NCBI GenBank assembly: GCA_017940255.1
Contig: JAGAZB010000046.1
Coordinates: 1-64,000, forward strand
Direction: 5' to 3'
From: Treponema sp.
GTDB lineage: Bacteria > Spirochaetota > Spirochaetia > Treponematales > Treponemataceae
Length of the DNA: 64,000 bases
In this document: piece after piece, positions 15,872 through 24,776 of the stretch
Numbering within the stretch: the stretch's first letter is position 1
How the letters are laid out: the number at the start of each line of letters is the position of its first letter
The notes under the pieces: generated by a model
Databases searched by the model: none
Told to the model about the DNA's origin: nothing
The model's input: only the letters and a program-made list of their open reading frames with translations
Position numbers and translations under genes: made by a program

Positions 15872-17395
15872 CTAAATCATGTATTTAATTGTGTCTGCAT
15901 CGGAAAGTGACTGACTTCTTTCAAATTCTTTCATCACTTTGCCATCCTTCATAATCAAAAGACGATCACTCATTCCAATCAACTCAGGCATTTCTTCACT
16001 AATCATGATTATGCTTTTACCTTCAGCTTTAAGCTTCATCATCAACTGATACATAGCCTGCTTTACACCAATATCAACACCGCGAGTAGGACAGTCCAAA
16101 ATAAGAACTTCGCTACCTCTTCCAACCCATTTTCCAAATACAACCTTCTGCTTATTACCACCTGAAAGCTGAGATGTAAGCTGGTTTCTAGATGAACACT
16201 TTATTGAGAGTGTTTTAATCTGTTCATCTACATAGGCATTTTCACGATTGTCTAAAATCAGAAAATTTCCTAATGCGTATTTATTCATTCCAGCAATTGC
16301 AATATTGTCTTTAACGCTGGCCTGCAAAACTAAAGATTCAACATCACGATCCTTAGAAACATAACCTATGTTTTGTGCCATTGCCGAAGCTTCATCCTTT
16401 ACAGGATTTCCATTTCCTCTGGTAACAGAACCGCAATCTGGTTTTAGAGCACCAAACATCACTTTTCCCAAAGAATGCATTCCACAATGAGATAGTCCTC
16501 CAATTCCAAGAATTTCTCCTTTGTAAACATCAATACTTACATCTTGAATTCGGTCTTTGTAAGAAACATTTTTTAAACTAAGAGCAAGCTCATGGGAACG
16601 GCTGGCTGTAAAATCACTTCTGTAATAATCACCCTTAAGCTCGCGACCAATCATACTGGTCCTAATTTCATCCTCATCAAATTCGTCTTTCTTAAAGGTT
16701 CTGATATATTTTCCGTCGCGCAATACAAGAAGCGATGTACACACATTAAGAATTTCATCCATATCATGTGAAATAAAAATCACAGCCTTGTTTGCCTTTT
16801 TATAAGCACTAATAATGTTGTAAAGAATCTGTCTACCGTTCTGAGAAAGAGCCGTTGTAGTTTCATCAATAATCAAAACATCAGGCTTTTTCATAATAAC
16901 TTTGGCAATTTCAATCAGTTTTCTAGTCTGAAAATCAAGATTAGCAGTAAGCATAGAACCGCGAACATCTTTTGCTCCAATCTGTGCCATTACATCATCT
17001 GCTTCCTGATTCATTTTTGCTTTATTCAAAAAACCAAACTTTGTACAAAAACGATCTGTTTCTCCAAGGAAAATGTTTTCAGCAACAGTAATTCCGGGAA
17101 TTGTTCCACTTTCCTGAACTACCATGCCCACACCCTTGTGAAGTGCATCTATCATAGAAAGCGGCTCCCATTTTTTGCCTTTGAACTGCATTTTTCCAGA
17201 TTTTGGTTTCTGCATACCTGCAATTACTGAAGTTATTGTCGATTTTCCAGATCCGTTCTCTCCTATGAGACCGAGCACTTCTCCCTTTTGCAAAGCAAAA
17301 CTAACATTGTTTACAGCCATAATTGTGCCAAAAGTCATAACAATGCCGTCCACTTTTAATAAGGGATTTGAATCAGTCGGTTTTGTTTCTAACAT
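15872..17395 (-). CDS. Sugar ABC transporter ATPase, duplicated NBD (RbsA/MglA type)
   Basis: Energises the sugar importer, 507 aa with two nucleotide-binding domains. NBD1 (about 15-240) has Walker A GENGSGKST and Walker B VLIIDETTTALS, but its signature is degenerate (LDFQTRK). NBD2 (about 255-505) has an intact signature LSGGNKQK, no Walker A lysine (GIGGLSHCGMHSLGK) and a Cys where the catalytic Glu belongs (LILDCPTRGVD). Only one composite ATP site looks catalytic. Start chosen at 17395 because AGGAGG lies just before it; an in-frame ATG at 17464 would add 23 basic residues unlike the family. First gene of the operon, divergent from the AraC-GH39 gene. Confidence 0.93.
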   Translation of the reverse strand: MLETKPTDSNPLLKVDGIVMTFGTIMAVNNVSFALQKGEVLGLIGENGSGKSTITSVIAGMQKPKSGKMQFKGKKWEPLSMIDALHKGVGMVVQESGTIPGITVAENIFLGETDRFCTKFGFLNKAKMNQEADDVMAQIGAKDVRGSMLTANLDFQTRKLIEIAKVIMKKPDVLIIDETTTALSQNGRQILYNIISAYKKANKAVIFISHDMDEILNVCTSLLVLRDGKYIRTFKKDEFDEDEIRTSMIGRELKGDYYRSDFTASRSHELALSLKNVSYKDRIQDVSIDVYKGEILGIGGLSHCGMHSLGKVMFGALKPDCGSVTRGNGNPVKDEASAMAQNIGYVSKDRDVESLVLQASVKDNIAIAGMNKYALGNFLILDNRENAYVDEQIKTLSIKCSSRNQLTSQLSGGNKQKVVFGKWVGRGSEVLILDCPTRGVDIGVKQAMYQLMMKLKAEGKSIIMISEEMPELIGMSDRLLIMKDGKVMKEFERSQSLSDADTIKYMI

Positions 17396-17583
17396 TACGA
17401 GCCTCCTAACTGTTTTAATTCTACGGCCGTTTTTTTTGCTTTTGTAGACTGACTTTTTACCCACTTTTCAGAAAGTTTTTAATAAATTCAAAAATTTTTG
17501 ATAGAGAATTAAACTAAATAAATTAAAAATATGAAGAATTTTTATAGTTTTACATTAAAAAATTGCACTTCTTCTTAAATACA

Positions 17584-17589
17584 TATAAT
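17584..17589 (+). promoter_or_regulatory. -10 hexamer of AraC-GH39 gene (leaderless type)
   Basis: TATAAT nine bases before the ATG at 17599; no Shine-Dalgarno is visible. A poor -35 (TTGCAC, 17563-17568) lies 15 bases upstream. Confidence 0.5.
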
Positions 17590-17598
17590 ATTTAAGAT

Positions 17599-20106
17599 AT
17601 GGAAAAGCAATTTGAATTAATTTCATTTGATAAAGACAGTCCATTTCATCTTACTTATCTTAATCTTGGTGAAATTCAGGGACACTGGCACAGCGAACTA
17701 GAAATTCTATTTGTCCTTATTGGCAAAATAGCAGTTGTTGTAAATGACCGTAGATATATTCTGAATGAAGAAGATATTATTGTTATTAATAAAAATACAA
17801 TTCACTCATTAAGTTCTCAGGAAGGTTGTATAGCCCTTTCTCTAAAACTAAACACACAAATTATTCCAGATGATTCAATCTACTTTGACTGTAATTCTTC
17901 TTTAGATTCCAATAAAGGAAATTACTACACCCTTAAGCATTTGATAGCAAAGCTTGTAAAAGTAAATTCAGCAAACAATCCAGATGATATTAATAAAAAC
18001 AAATATCAGAACCTTTCCATCTTTTATTCTATTCTTTCTGAACTAACTGATAATTTTAAAAGTACAGCAGAACAATCTGTTCAATCAAAAAAATATCTTA
18101 CTCGCCTTACTTCAATCATTGACTATATTGATAATCACTACAAAGAAGCCATTACACTTCAGCAACTGGCAGATGTGGTTAATCTTTCAGTACCCTATCT
18201 ATCATCTTTTTTTGAAAAATATCTTGGTGTTAATTTTCTTACTTACTACAACGAAATTCGTCTGGATCGCGCCGTAAATGAACTTCTTGCATCAGATGAA
18301 TCAGTAGAAAGCATAGCTGCAAACAACGGTTTTACAGATTCCAGAAGTTTTGTTACTCTTTTTAAGAAAAAATACAATACCTTACCTAGTATTTACAGAA
18401 AACAATCAGGTAAAATTAAAAATACCCCAAGCAGATTTTATGATGGTAAATCCTTTGATAATGAAGGGCATCTTTCTGTTCTAGCAAAATATCTTTCAAA
18501 GAATACAAATCAAAACTCTACAGAGCTTTCCCGTCCTCAAAATCTTCACTTTGAAAGTGATTTGAAAATTCTTAATAAAGAAAAAATTGATATTTCAAAA
18601 CCTGGTACAAAGCTTAAACATACATTTAAAAAATTAATATCAATAAGTCGTGCTAAAGAATTACTTTTAGCAGAAAATCAGGATATGCTGCGTCAGGTTC
18701 AAAGCGAAATTGGTTATGAATATATAAAATTTCACGGATTACTGGCGGATGATATGCTTGTCTACAAAGAAGACAAGGATGGTAATCCTATCTACAGTTT
18801 TGTTTACATTGATAAGGTTATTGATTTTATACGTTCTATTGGTTTTAAACCGGTAATAAATTTTGCTTTTACACCAAGTGATTTAGCATCAGATAAAAAC
18901 AGAAACGTTTATGCTTCGCCATTTAATATCAGTCTTCCTAAAGATATGAATAAATGGACAAAGCTTGTTTCTACATTAACAAGTCATTTAATTGACCGTT
19001 ATTCTTTAACAAATGTAAAAGAATGGCTTTTTACGGTCTGGAATGAACCAAACACAACAGAATATATTTTTGGCTTTAAAAATGATAATGATTTTTATGC
19101 CCTTTATCTTTCAACCTTTACAACTATAAAAAATATTTCTGCTGATTTACAATTTGGCAGTCCGCCTTTACTTCTTTCTTACAAATACTGTCAGGATTGG
19201 GCTGTTCGTTTTATAGAATGGTGCTCTGAAAATAAATGCCTGCCTGATTACATGAATGTAAATTACTATGACAATGACTTTAATTTAGAAACAATTTCTT
19301 CTCACACACCTGCTCACCCGGCACATAGCCGTTTGAACAAAGATGAAAATGCTTTCCAAAAATGTATTCATCTTATCAAAAATCTTTTTGATAATAATGG
19401 TATTGGAAACCTTCCGATTTACCTGACTGAATGGAATCTTACAGTTTCTCATAGAAATCTGTTAAACGATACCTGTTTTAAATCCTGTTATCTGGCTAAA
19501 AACCTTCTTGAAAACTATGATGCCTTAGATAGTTTTGGCTATTGGGTTCTTACAGACTTAAATGAAGAAATTCAAATTTCTCCAGAAGAATTTCATGGAG
19601 GTCTTGGGCTTTTTACAATCAATGGTATAAAAAAACCGCATTATCATATGTTCCGCCAGCTTTCAAAATTAGGTGATGAGCTTGTAGAACGTGGAGAAGG
19701 TTATTTTATAACAAAGTCTGAATTGAAAATACAAATTGTTCTGTATAATTATGAGCATTTTAATCATCTTTTTGCCCAGGGAGAAGCCTATGATATGACA
19801 TTCACAGAACGCTACACTCCTTTTTCAAATCAAGGTCGTATGGAAGTTTCTCTCGAACTAATTGGATTAAATGCTTCCCACTGTAAAATTAAAGAGGAAA
19901 TTATAAATCAAACAAGTGGATCTGCCTTTGATGAATGGATAAAAATGGGTGCCATCTCCCCAGATAAGCAAGGCATAGAATATCTAAAACATATTTCCAT
20001 TCCGCATATTTTCCAGCGTATTTCGGATATTTCAGATAATAGCCTGCAAATTAATGTGTTGATGGCACCACTTGAAGTTCGCTTTATTGAGATAGAGTTA
20101 CTTTAA
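17599..20106 (+). CDS. AraC family regulator fused to a GH39-like glycosidase domain
   Basis: 835-aa fusion. Residues 1-110 form an AraC-type cupin sensor (HWHSELEILFVLIGKIAVVV), residues about 170-275 two helix-turn-helix motifs ending in the AraC signature GFTDSRSFVTLFKKKYN, and residues about 310-830 a GH39-like (beta-xylosidase) barrel. The barrel keeps both expected glutamates: Glu483 in WNEPNTTEYIF (acid/base) and Glu611 in LTEWN (nucleophile). There is no signal peptide, so it works in the cytoplasm, perhaps reading and possibly cleaving the inducing sugar. It is divergent from the ABC-GH3-GH78 operon, which it probably controls, and its 3' end overlaps rhaD by 23 bases in opposite orientation. 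Confidence 0.88.
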   Translation: MEKQFELISFDKDSPFHLTYLNLGEIQGHWHSELEILFVLIGKIAVVVNDRRYILNEEDIIVINKNTIHSLSSQEGCIALSLKLNTQIIPDDSIYFDCNSSLDSNKGNYYTLKHLIAKLVKVNSANNPDDINKNKYQNLSIFYSILSELTDNFKSTAEQSVQSKKYLTRLTSIIDYIDNHYKEAITLQQLADVVNLSVPYLSSFFEKYLGVNFLTYYNEIRLDRAVNELLASDESVESIAANNGFTDSRSFVTLFKKKYNTLPSIYRKQSGKIKNTPSRFYDGKSFDNEGHLSVLAKYLSKNTNQNSTELSRPQNLHFESDLKILNKEKIDISKPGTKLKHTFKKLISISRAKELLLAENQDMLRQVQSEIGYEYIKFHGLLADDMLVYKEDKDGNPIYSFVYIDKVIDFIRSIGFKPVINFAFTPSDLASDKNRNVYASPFNISLPKDMNKWTKLVSTLTSHLIDRYSLTNVKEWLFTVWNEPNTTEYIFGFKNDNDFYALYLSTFTTIKNISADLQFGSPPLLLSYKYCQDWAVRFIEWCSENKCLPDYMNVNYYDNDFNLETISSHTPAHPAHSRLNKDENAFQKCIHLIKNLFDNNGIGNLPIYLTEWNLTVSHRNLLNDTCFKSCYLAKNLLENYDALDSFGYWVLTDLNEEIQISPEEFHGGLGLFTINGIKKPHYHMFRQLSKLGDELVERGEGYFITKSELKIQIVLYNYEHFNHLFAQGEAYDMTFTERYTPFSNQGRMEVSLELIGLNASHCKIKEEIINQTSGSAFDEWIKMGAISPDKQGIEYLKHISIPHIFQRISDISDNSLQINVLMAPLEVRFIEIELL

Positions 20107-20893
20107 AAGCTTTGGCAATATCTTCAAGATTTTCATGAGTAATTGTTTGTCGCTTTATTGGACTAACAGAAAGCACTTTTATTAAAATTTCTGCAGCCTT
20201 TTCAATTGTATGCATCAAACCAAAAGTTGAATCAAAGCTTTCTCCTGAACAAAAGAGTCCATGATGTGTCCAAATAACAGCATCACATTCTTTCATACAG
20301 TGACTTGTTGCAACAGCAATTTCTCTTCCCCCCGGAACCATCCAAGGAACAACCTGTACACCTTCAGGAAAAACAACAGCACATTCTGTTGCACTTTCCC
20401 ATAGCTCCCGAGTCCACACCTGACTATCCACAGGCAAAATATAGGTCAGGGCAATAGTATTTGCAGGATGGGCATGATAAATAACCCTATTTTCTGTTTT
20501 TCCTGTAAGCACTTTTACTTCGTGATTCATAAGATGCGTAGGTAGTTCGCTTGTAGGTCGGCCTCCATTAACAAGACCCCAGCAAATTCTATATTTATTG
20601 CCACTTTCATTCAATTCAATTATAGCTACAGAATCCTCTGGATTATCCTGAACATTTCGCATATATTTCCCGCTGCCAGTTACCAGAAAAAACTCTCCTT
20701 TTAGGGCAGGAACATCTGTCCCTATCTCTTGCCAGGAATCATCAAAAGAAAGAAATTCTTTTACATCCTGTACATTTTTTTCTGTTAATCGATAAGAAAT
20801 ATTCCCCCCATTTCTTTCATGCCAGTTTTGTAGCCAACCATCATTTGCCATACGCAAAAATCCAGCCATAAAATCAATTTCTTTTATATTCAT
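20084..20893 (-). CDS. rhaD: Rhamnulose-1-phosphate aldolase
   Basis: Class II aldolase splitting L-rhamnulose 1-phosphate into dihydroxyacetone phosphate and L-lactaldehyde. The 269-aa length matches the family. Zinc ligands appear as HAHP (near residue 142) and the HH pair in WTHHGLFCSG; the substrate loop NGGNISYRL is near residue 28. The ATG at 20893 was chosen because GGAG lies five bases upstream; the ATG at 20905 would use that ribosome-binding site as coding sequence. Last gene of rhaB-rhaA-rhaD, and antisense-overlapping the end of the AraC-GH39 gene. Confidence 0.93.
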   Translation of the reverse strand: MNIKEIDFMAGFLRMANDGWLQNWHERNGGNISYRLTEKNVQDVKEFLSFDDSWQEIGTDVPALKGEFFLVTGSGKYMRNVQDNPEDSVAIIELNESGNKYRICWGLVNGGRPTSELPTHLMNHEVKVLTGKTENRVIYHAHPANTIALTYILPVDSQVWTRELWESATECAVVFPEGVQVVPWMVPGGREIAVATSHCMKECDAVIWTHHGLFCSGESFDSTFGLMHTIEKAAEILIKVLSVSPIKRQTITHENLEDIAKAFKVTLSQ

Positions 20894-20914
20894 TTTACAC
20901 TCCAATTTATTTTT

Positions 20915-22162
20915 CTATACTCTTTTAGACAGAACTGTGTTTTCATATTTTTCAACTTCGTTAAACCACTCATTTTCTACAGGAACATTATTTCTACGAC
21001 AGAATTCATCCCAAACGGCTCCTATAGGATAAGTTTTAAAGCTTTCCTGTAATGCAAAAAGCTTAGTAAAATTTCGTTCTTCCTGTAATTTACCAGCCTC
21101 CTTCTGTGGAAAAAGAAGTGCAGATAAAAGAGCTTTCTGTAGATTTCTCATTCCAATAACCCAGGCAGCAATTCTGTTTATACTTGCGTCAAAATAATCT
21201 GTTGCAATAAGAACACGTTCTGCTCCTGCTCTAACTATTTCATTTGCAATTGCCTTTGTTTCATCATCTAAACTTATTACATGATCACTATCCCATCGCA
21301 CTGGTCGAGTCACATGCAAAGCAACCTGATTGCTAAAAAGAAGCATTGAAGAAATTTTATCAGAAACATACTCTTGAGGATGATAATGTCCATTATCAAG
21401 CAGGCATAGAATTCCATTTTTCGCTGCATAATTCATATAAAATTCATGCGAACCAACTGTATAGCTTTCCATACCAATACCAAAAACCTTTGATTCAACA
21501 CAAACTTTAACTTTTGAACGGTCATACTTTGTTGCAAGTATTTCATCAAGAGACTTTTTTAAACGTGCACGTGGTGCACTTCTATCTGCCGGAATATTTT
21601 TAAATCCATCTGGAATCCAGATATTCATACAACAATAAGTATTTAATTCATTTGCAAAATATTCTGAAATTTTAAGACAAGCCTGAACATGTTCTACCCA
21701 GAAATGTCGGATATCTTCTTTTTCGCTGGAAAGTGTAGCTTCTTTTGAAAGCGGATGAGAAAACAAGGTAGGATTAAAATCAATTCCAAGACCTCTTTCT
21801 CTGGCAAATTCTACCCAGGCAGAAAAGTCCTCTGGCCTAAGTTTATTTCTTTCAACAACCTTTCCATTTTCAGGAATTGCATAAATTGCATGAAGATTAA
21901 TTCTGTGTTTTCCTGGTATTAAAGATAAGACCTTATCAATATCAGCCATTAATTCTTGTGGATTTCTTGCCTTTCCAGGATATGAACCTGTTGCCTGAAT
22001 ACCACCGCTTAGAGCATCAGAATTTTCAAATCCCTGAACATCATCACCCTGCCAGCAATGCATAGAAATTGAAATATTTTCCAATTCATCCATTGCAGCT
22101 TCAGTATCAATTCCGAAGCCTGCGTAATAATTTTTTGCAAGCATGTAAGCATTTTCGCTCAT
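20915..22162 (-). CDS. rhaA: L-rhamnose isomerase
   Basis: Converts L-rhamnose to L-rhamnulose in the cytoplasm. The 415-aa protein aligns with E. coli RhaA from memory: SMHCWQGDDVQGFEN, GIQATGSYPGKARNPQEL, LDFNPTLFSHPLS-like GIDFNPTLFSHPLS, MNIWIPDG, ESKVFGIG and PVRWDSDHV, all containing metal or substrate ligands. The start at 22162 follows GGAGG located in the end of rhaB, with only one base after the rhaB stop; an in-frame ATG at 22177 would lie upstream of that site. Middle gene of the rha operon. Confidence 0.96.
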   Translation of the reverse strand: MSENAYMLAKNYYAGFGIDTEAAMDELENISISMHCWQGDDVQGFENSDALSGGIQATGSYPGKARNPQELMADIDKVLSLIPGKHRINLHAIYAIPENGKVVERNKLRPEDFSAWVEFARERGLGIDFNPTLFSHPLSKEATLSSEKEDIRHFWVEHVQACLKISEYFANELNTYCCMNIWIPDGFKNIPADRSAPRARLKKSLDEILATKYDRSKVKVCVESKVFGIGMESYTVGSHEFYMNYAAKNGILCLLDNGHYHPQEYVSDKISSMLLFSNQVALHVTRPVRWDSDHVISLDDETKAIANEIVRAGAERVLIATDYFDASINRIAAWVIGMRNLQKALLSALLFPQKEAGKLQEERNFTKLFALQESFKTYPIGAVWDEFCRRNNVPVENEWFNEVEKYENTVLSKRV

Positions 22163-22163
22163 T

Positions 22164-23606
22164 TTATTTTCCTCCATTTCTTAAAACCTTATTTCTTACG
22201 GCTTGTCTTGCCTTTGCTAGATTTTTAAATTCGCCGTCACTAATCATTTGAATTAAACAATTACCAATTGCTGTCGCTTCAGATGGTCCTGCAATTATTT
22301 TTAAGCCAGTGCATCGCTCTGTAAAAAGATTCAACAATGTAGATTTAGAACCACCACCCACAATGTAAAGCTCTTCAAACGAACAATCCAAAATGTCTTC
22401 TAATTCTTTAATTGTCTCTGCATAGCACCTGGCAAGACTTTCATAAATCACACGAGCTAGTTCTCCAGCAGTTTGAGGAACTCTTAATTTTCTTTTCTGA
22501 CAAAATGATTGAACTGCATCTATCATGCTGCTTGGAGCAAGAAAACATTTATCATTACAAGCAACTATTGATTTAATACAGCTTTCTTTGGCTTCTTTGT
22601 CTAATTCATCAAAAGAAATTACATTTGCTTTTCGTTCTTCCAATTCCTTTTTCACAGACTGAAGCATCCAAAGTCCCATGATATTTTTTAAAAATCGATA
22701 TCTGTTTCCAAATCCATTTTCTCCATACCCACCTTCGTTTGTATAATTATGAATAAAAGATTTATGCTCCTTATTTGCCTCATATAATTCACTTCCCAAA
22801 AGAGACCAGGTTCCAGAACTGATGTATAAGACCGGTTTGTTTTCACCTGCCTTATTTTCAGACAGGGGAAGGGCAGCAATTGCAGAACCTGTATCATGAG
22901 TGCAAGGAAGTACAATATCACAGGAAAAACCAACTTCTTTTTCAATATTCTCTGATAGTCTTCCAATTTTTTTTCCAGGCTTTAAGAGTGGCAAAAATAT
23001 TTTTTCTGGAAGACCTAAAAGTTTAATTAATTCCCAATCCCAGTCTTTTGTTTCTGTATTTACCAATGCAGTAGTAGTAGCATTTGTATACTCATTAGAA
23101 ATCTGTCCACTTAATAGATAATGGAAATAATCTGGAATCATAAGAAAATTATTTGCTTTTTCAAGAATTTCAGGATTTTTATCTTTTATACTCATCAATT
23201 GATAAATAGTATTAAAAGGCTGTCTTTGAATTCCTGTTCTTTGATAAAGTTCTTCTGCTCCTATCAAAGAATTTAACTTTTCCATATATCCTTCAGTTCT
23301 ATTATCACGATATGCAACAGAATCACCCAGAATTTTTCCTTCACTATCCAAAAGAACAAAATCGCATCCCCAGGTATCTATTCCTAAACTTTCAGGAATT
23401 ACACCCTGTTTTTTACATTCTTTTAGACCTTCTTTCATATTTGTAAATAGACCATCCAGATTCCAACATAAATGGTTATTTCTTTTTTCCAGTCCATTCA
23501 TAAAACGAAAAATTTCTTTATATTCCAATTCTTCATTTTCATTCTTCCAGGTTATAAAATGTCGTCCACTGGAAGCTCCTATATCAATCGCCAGAAAGTA
23601 TTTCAT
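22164..23606 (-). CDS. rhaB: Rhamnulokinase
   Basis: FGGY-family kinase that phosphorylates L-rhamnulose at O1, 480 aa. The N-terminal phosphate loop AIDIGASSGRHFI, the central LGIDTWGCDFVLLD, and the C-terminal ATP motif EELYIVGGGSKSTLLNLF are the family landmarks. First gene of the operon with AAAGGAGG before its ATG. The divergent AraC gene 108 bases away is the likely activator. No rhamnose mutarotase or dedicated rhamnose permease lies next to it; the ABC importer downstream may fill that role. Confidence 0.95.
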   Translation of the reverse strand: MKYFLAIDIGASSGRHFITWKNENEELEYKEIFRFMNGLEKRNNHLCWNLDGLFTNMKEGLKECKKQGVIPESLGIDTWGCDFVLLDSEGKILGDSVAYRDNRTEGYMEKLNSLIGAEELYQRTGIQRQPFNTIYQLMSIKDKNPEILEKANNFLMIPDYFHYLLSGQISNEYTNATTTALVNTETKDWDWELIKLLGLPEKIFLPLLKPGKKIGRLSENIEKEVGFSCDIVLPCTHDTGSAIAALPLSENKAGENKPVLYISSGTWSLLGSELYEANKEHKSFIHNYTNEGGYGENGFGNRYRFLKNIMGLWMLQSVKKELEERKANVISFDELDKEAKESCIKSIVACNDKCFLAPSSMIDAVQSFCQKRKLRVPQTAGELARVIYESLARCYAETIKELEDILDCSFEELYIVGGGSKSTLLNLFTERCTGLKIIAGPSEATAIGNCLIQMISDGEFKNLAKARQAVRNKVLRNGGK

Positions 23607-23680
23607 TCTTGCGCCTCCTTTTTTTTATGATTTTACGACCACTTACATCTGGAAAGTAGTATCAGATTTATCAATTTTTA

Positions 23681-23708
23681 TTGATTTTTTTTAAACTGCT
23701 TTTATAAT
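23681..23708 (+). promoter_or_regulatory. Promoter of rha-linked AraC gene (leaderless type)
   Basis: TTGATT (23681-23686), 16-base spacer, TATAAT (23703-23708), six bases before the ATG at 23715. No Shine-Dalgarno can fit, so the mRNA is probably leaderless. Confidence 0.6.
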
Positions 23709-23714
23709 CACCTT

Positions 23715-24776
23715 ATGGACAATCTTTTAAAAACAGGAATACTGACAATACCTCAAGAATTAATCTCTCAAAGTCAGGAAGAGTATTTATATCAAGAATA
23801 TCATGACGCAAAAAAAGACCCCTTAAAGTTTTCCAGATTTCTAAAATCACTTGATAAGAATAAAATTGTCCAAAATACTTATTTTATTCCAGAAATAAAA
23901 GAATCTGTTCCAGAGGTACTCCCAGAATCGACTTTTTTTGGTAGTGATAAAAAAACTACAATCGTAATTAGAAAACATCCTAAAGCAACACCAATTTTTA
24001 CTCACTCTCATGAATTTCTTGAATTTTTTTATGTTCTTAAGGGAAAATCAGATCAAAAAATTAACGAAATAGATTTTAAAATGAATGAAGGTGATTTATG
24101 CCTTATTCCACCAAATATCCGCCATAGTCTGAGTGTTTTTGATGATAGTATAATTTTAAATATTTTAGTAAGACGAAGTACTTTTGAAAAAATTTTTCAT
24201 AACTTTTTATGTATGGATAACATACTTTCTTCATTTATCCTAAATAATATGTACAGTAAAAAAGCTGCAGATTATTTAATTTTTCACACTTATAATAACC
24301 CTGAAATTCATAATCTGATAATTGAAATGTATAACGAAAGTAAAAATCCCGATTTATACACTCAAGATCTTCTTCAAATATATCTTCATAAACTATTTAT
24401 TCTTCTTTTACGAAATTCAAAAGATAATTATGATTTACCACCAGATGTAAATAAAGATAACCTTTTACGTTTTGATATAATCCGCTATATCCAGGATTCT
24501 TACAAAGAAATTAGTCTGGAAAATCTGGCAGAAAATTTTCGCCTGACTCCTCAATATGCTTCTAAATTAATAAAACAGATTACCGGTCATACTTTTTCTG
24601 AAATTGTTCTAAACATACGAATGCAGCAAGCCTGTTCTCTATTGAAAAATACCAAAATTCCAATTGGTGATATAGCTTATGAAATCGGATATTTAAATCC
24701 TGAACATTTTATAAGAATTTTCAAGAGAAAATATAATATTACTCCAAAAGAATTCCGTCTTTCATCTAAAGAATAA
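23715..24776 (+). CDS. AraC family transcriptional regulator (rhamnose locus)
   Basis: 353-aa regulator. A cupin sensor lies at about residues 85-155 (PIFTHSHEFLEFFYVLKG, with metal-type histidines), and two helix-turn-helix motifs at about 255-350 end in GYLNPEHFIRIFKRKYN. It is divergent from rhaB and is therefore the probable RhaS/RhaR-like activator of rhaBAD; the ligand is inferred from context only. The 3' end abuts the SpoIIE-type gene on the other strand with no gap. Confidence 0.85.
   Translation: MDNLLKTGILTIPQELISQSQEEYLYQEYHDAKKDPLKFSRFLKSLDKNKIVQNTYFIPEIKESVPEVLPESTFFGSDKKTTIVIRKHPKATPIFTHSHEFLEFFYVLKGKSDQKINEIDFKMNEGDLCLIPPNIRHSLSVFDDSIILNILVRRSTFEKIFHNFLCMDNILSSFILNNMYSKKAADYLIFHTYNNPEIHNLIIEMYNESKNPDLYTQDLLQIYLHKLFILLLRNSKDNYDLPPDVNKDNLLRFDIIRYIQDSYKEISLENLAENFRLTPQYASKLIKQITGHTFSEIVLNIRMQQACSLLKNTKIPIGDIAYEIGYLNPEHFIRIFKRKYNITPKEFRLSSKE

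Noticed and set aside
20084..20106. Overlapping 3' ends of the AraC-GH39 gene and rhaD as a sign of a wrong frame
   Set aside because: Both proteins are well supported to their ends; a 23-base tail-to-tail overlap is plausible.
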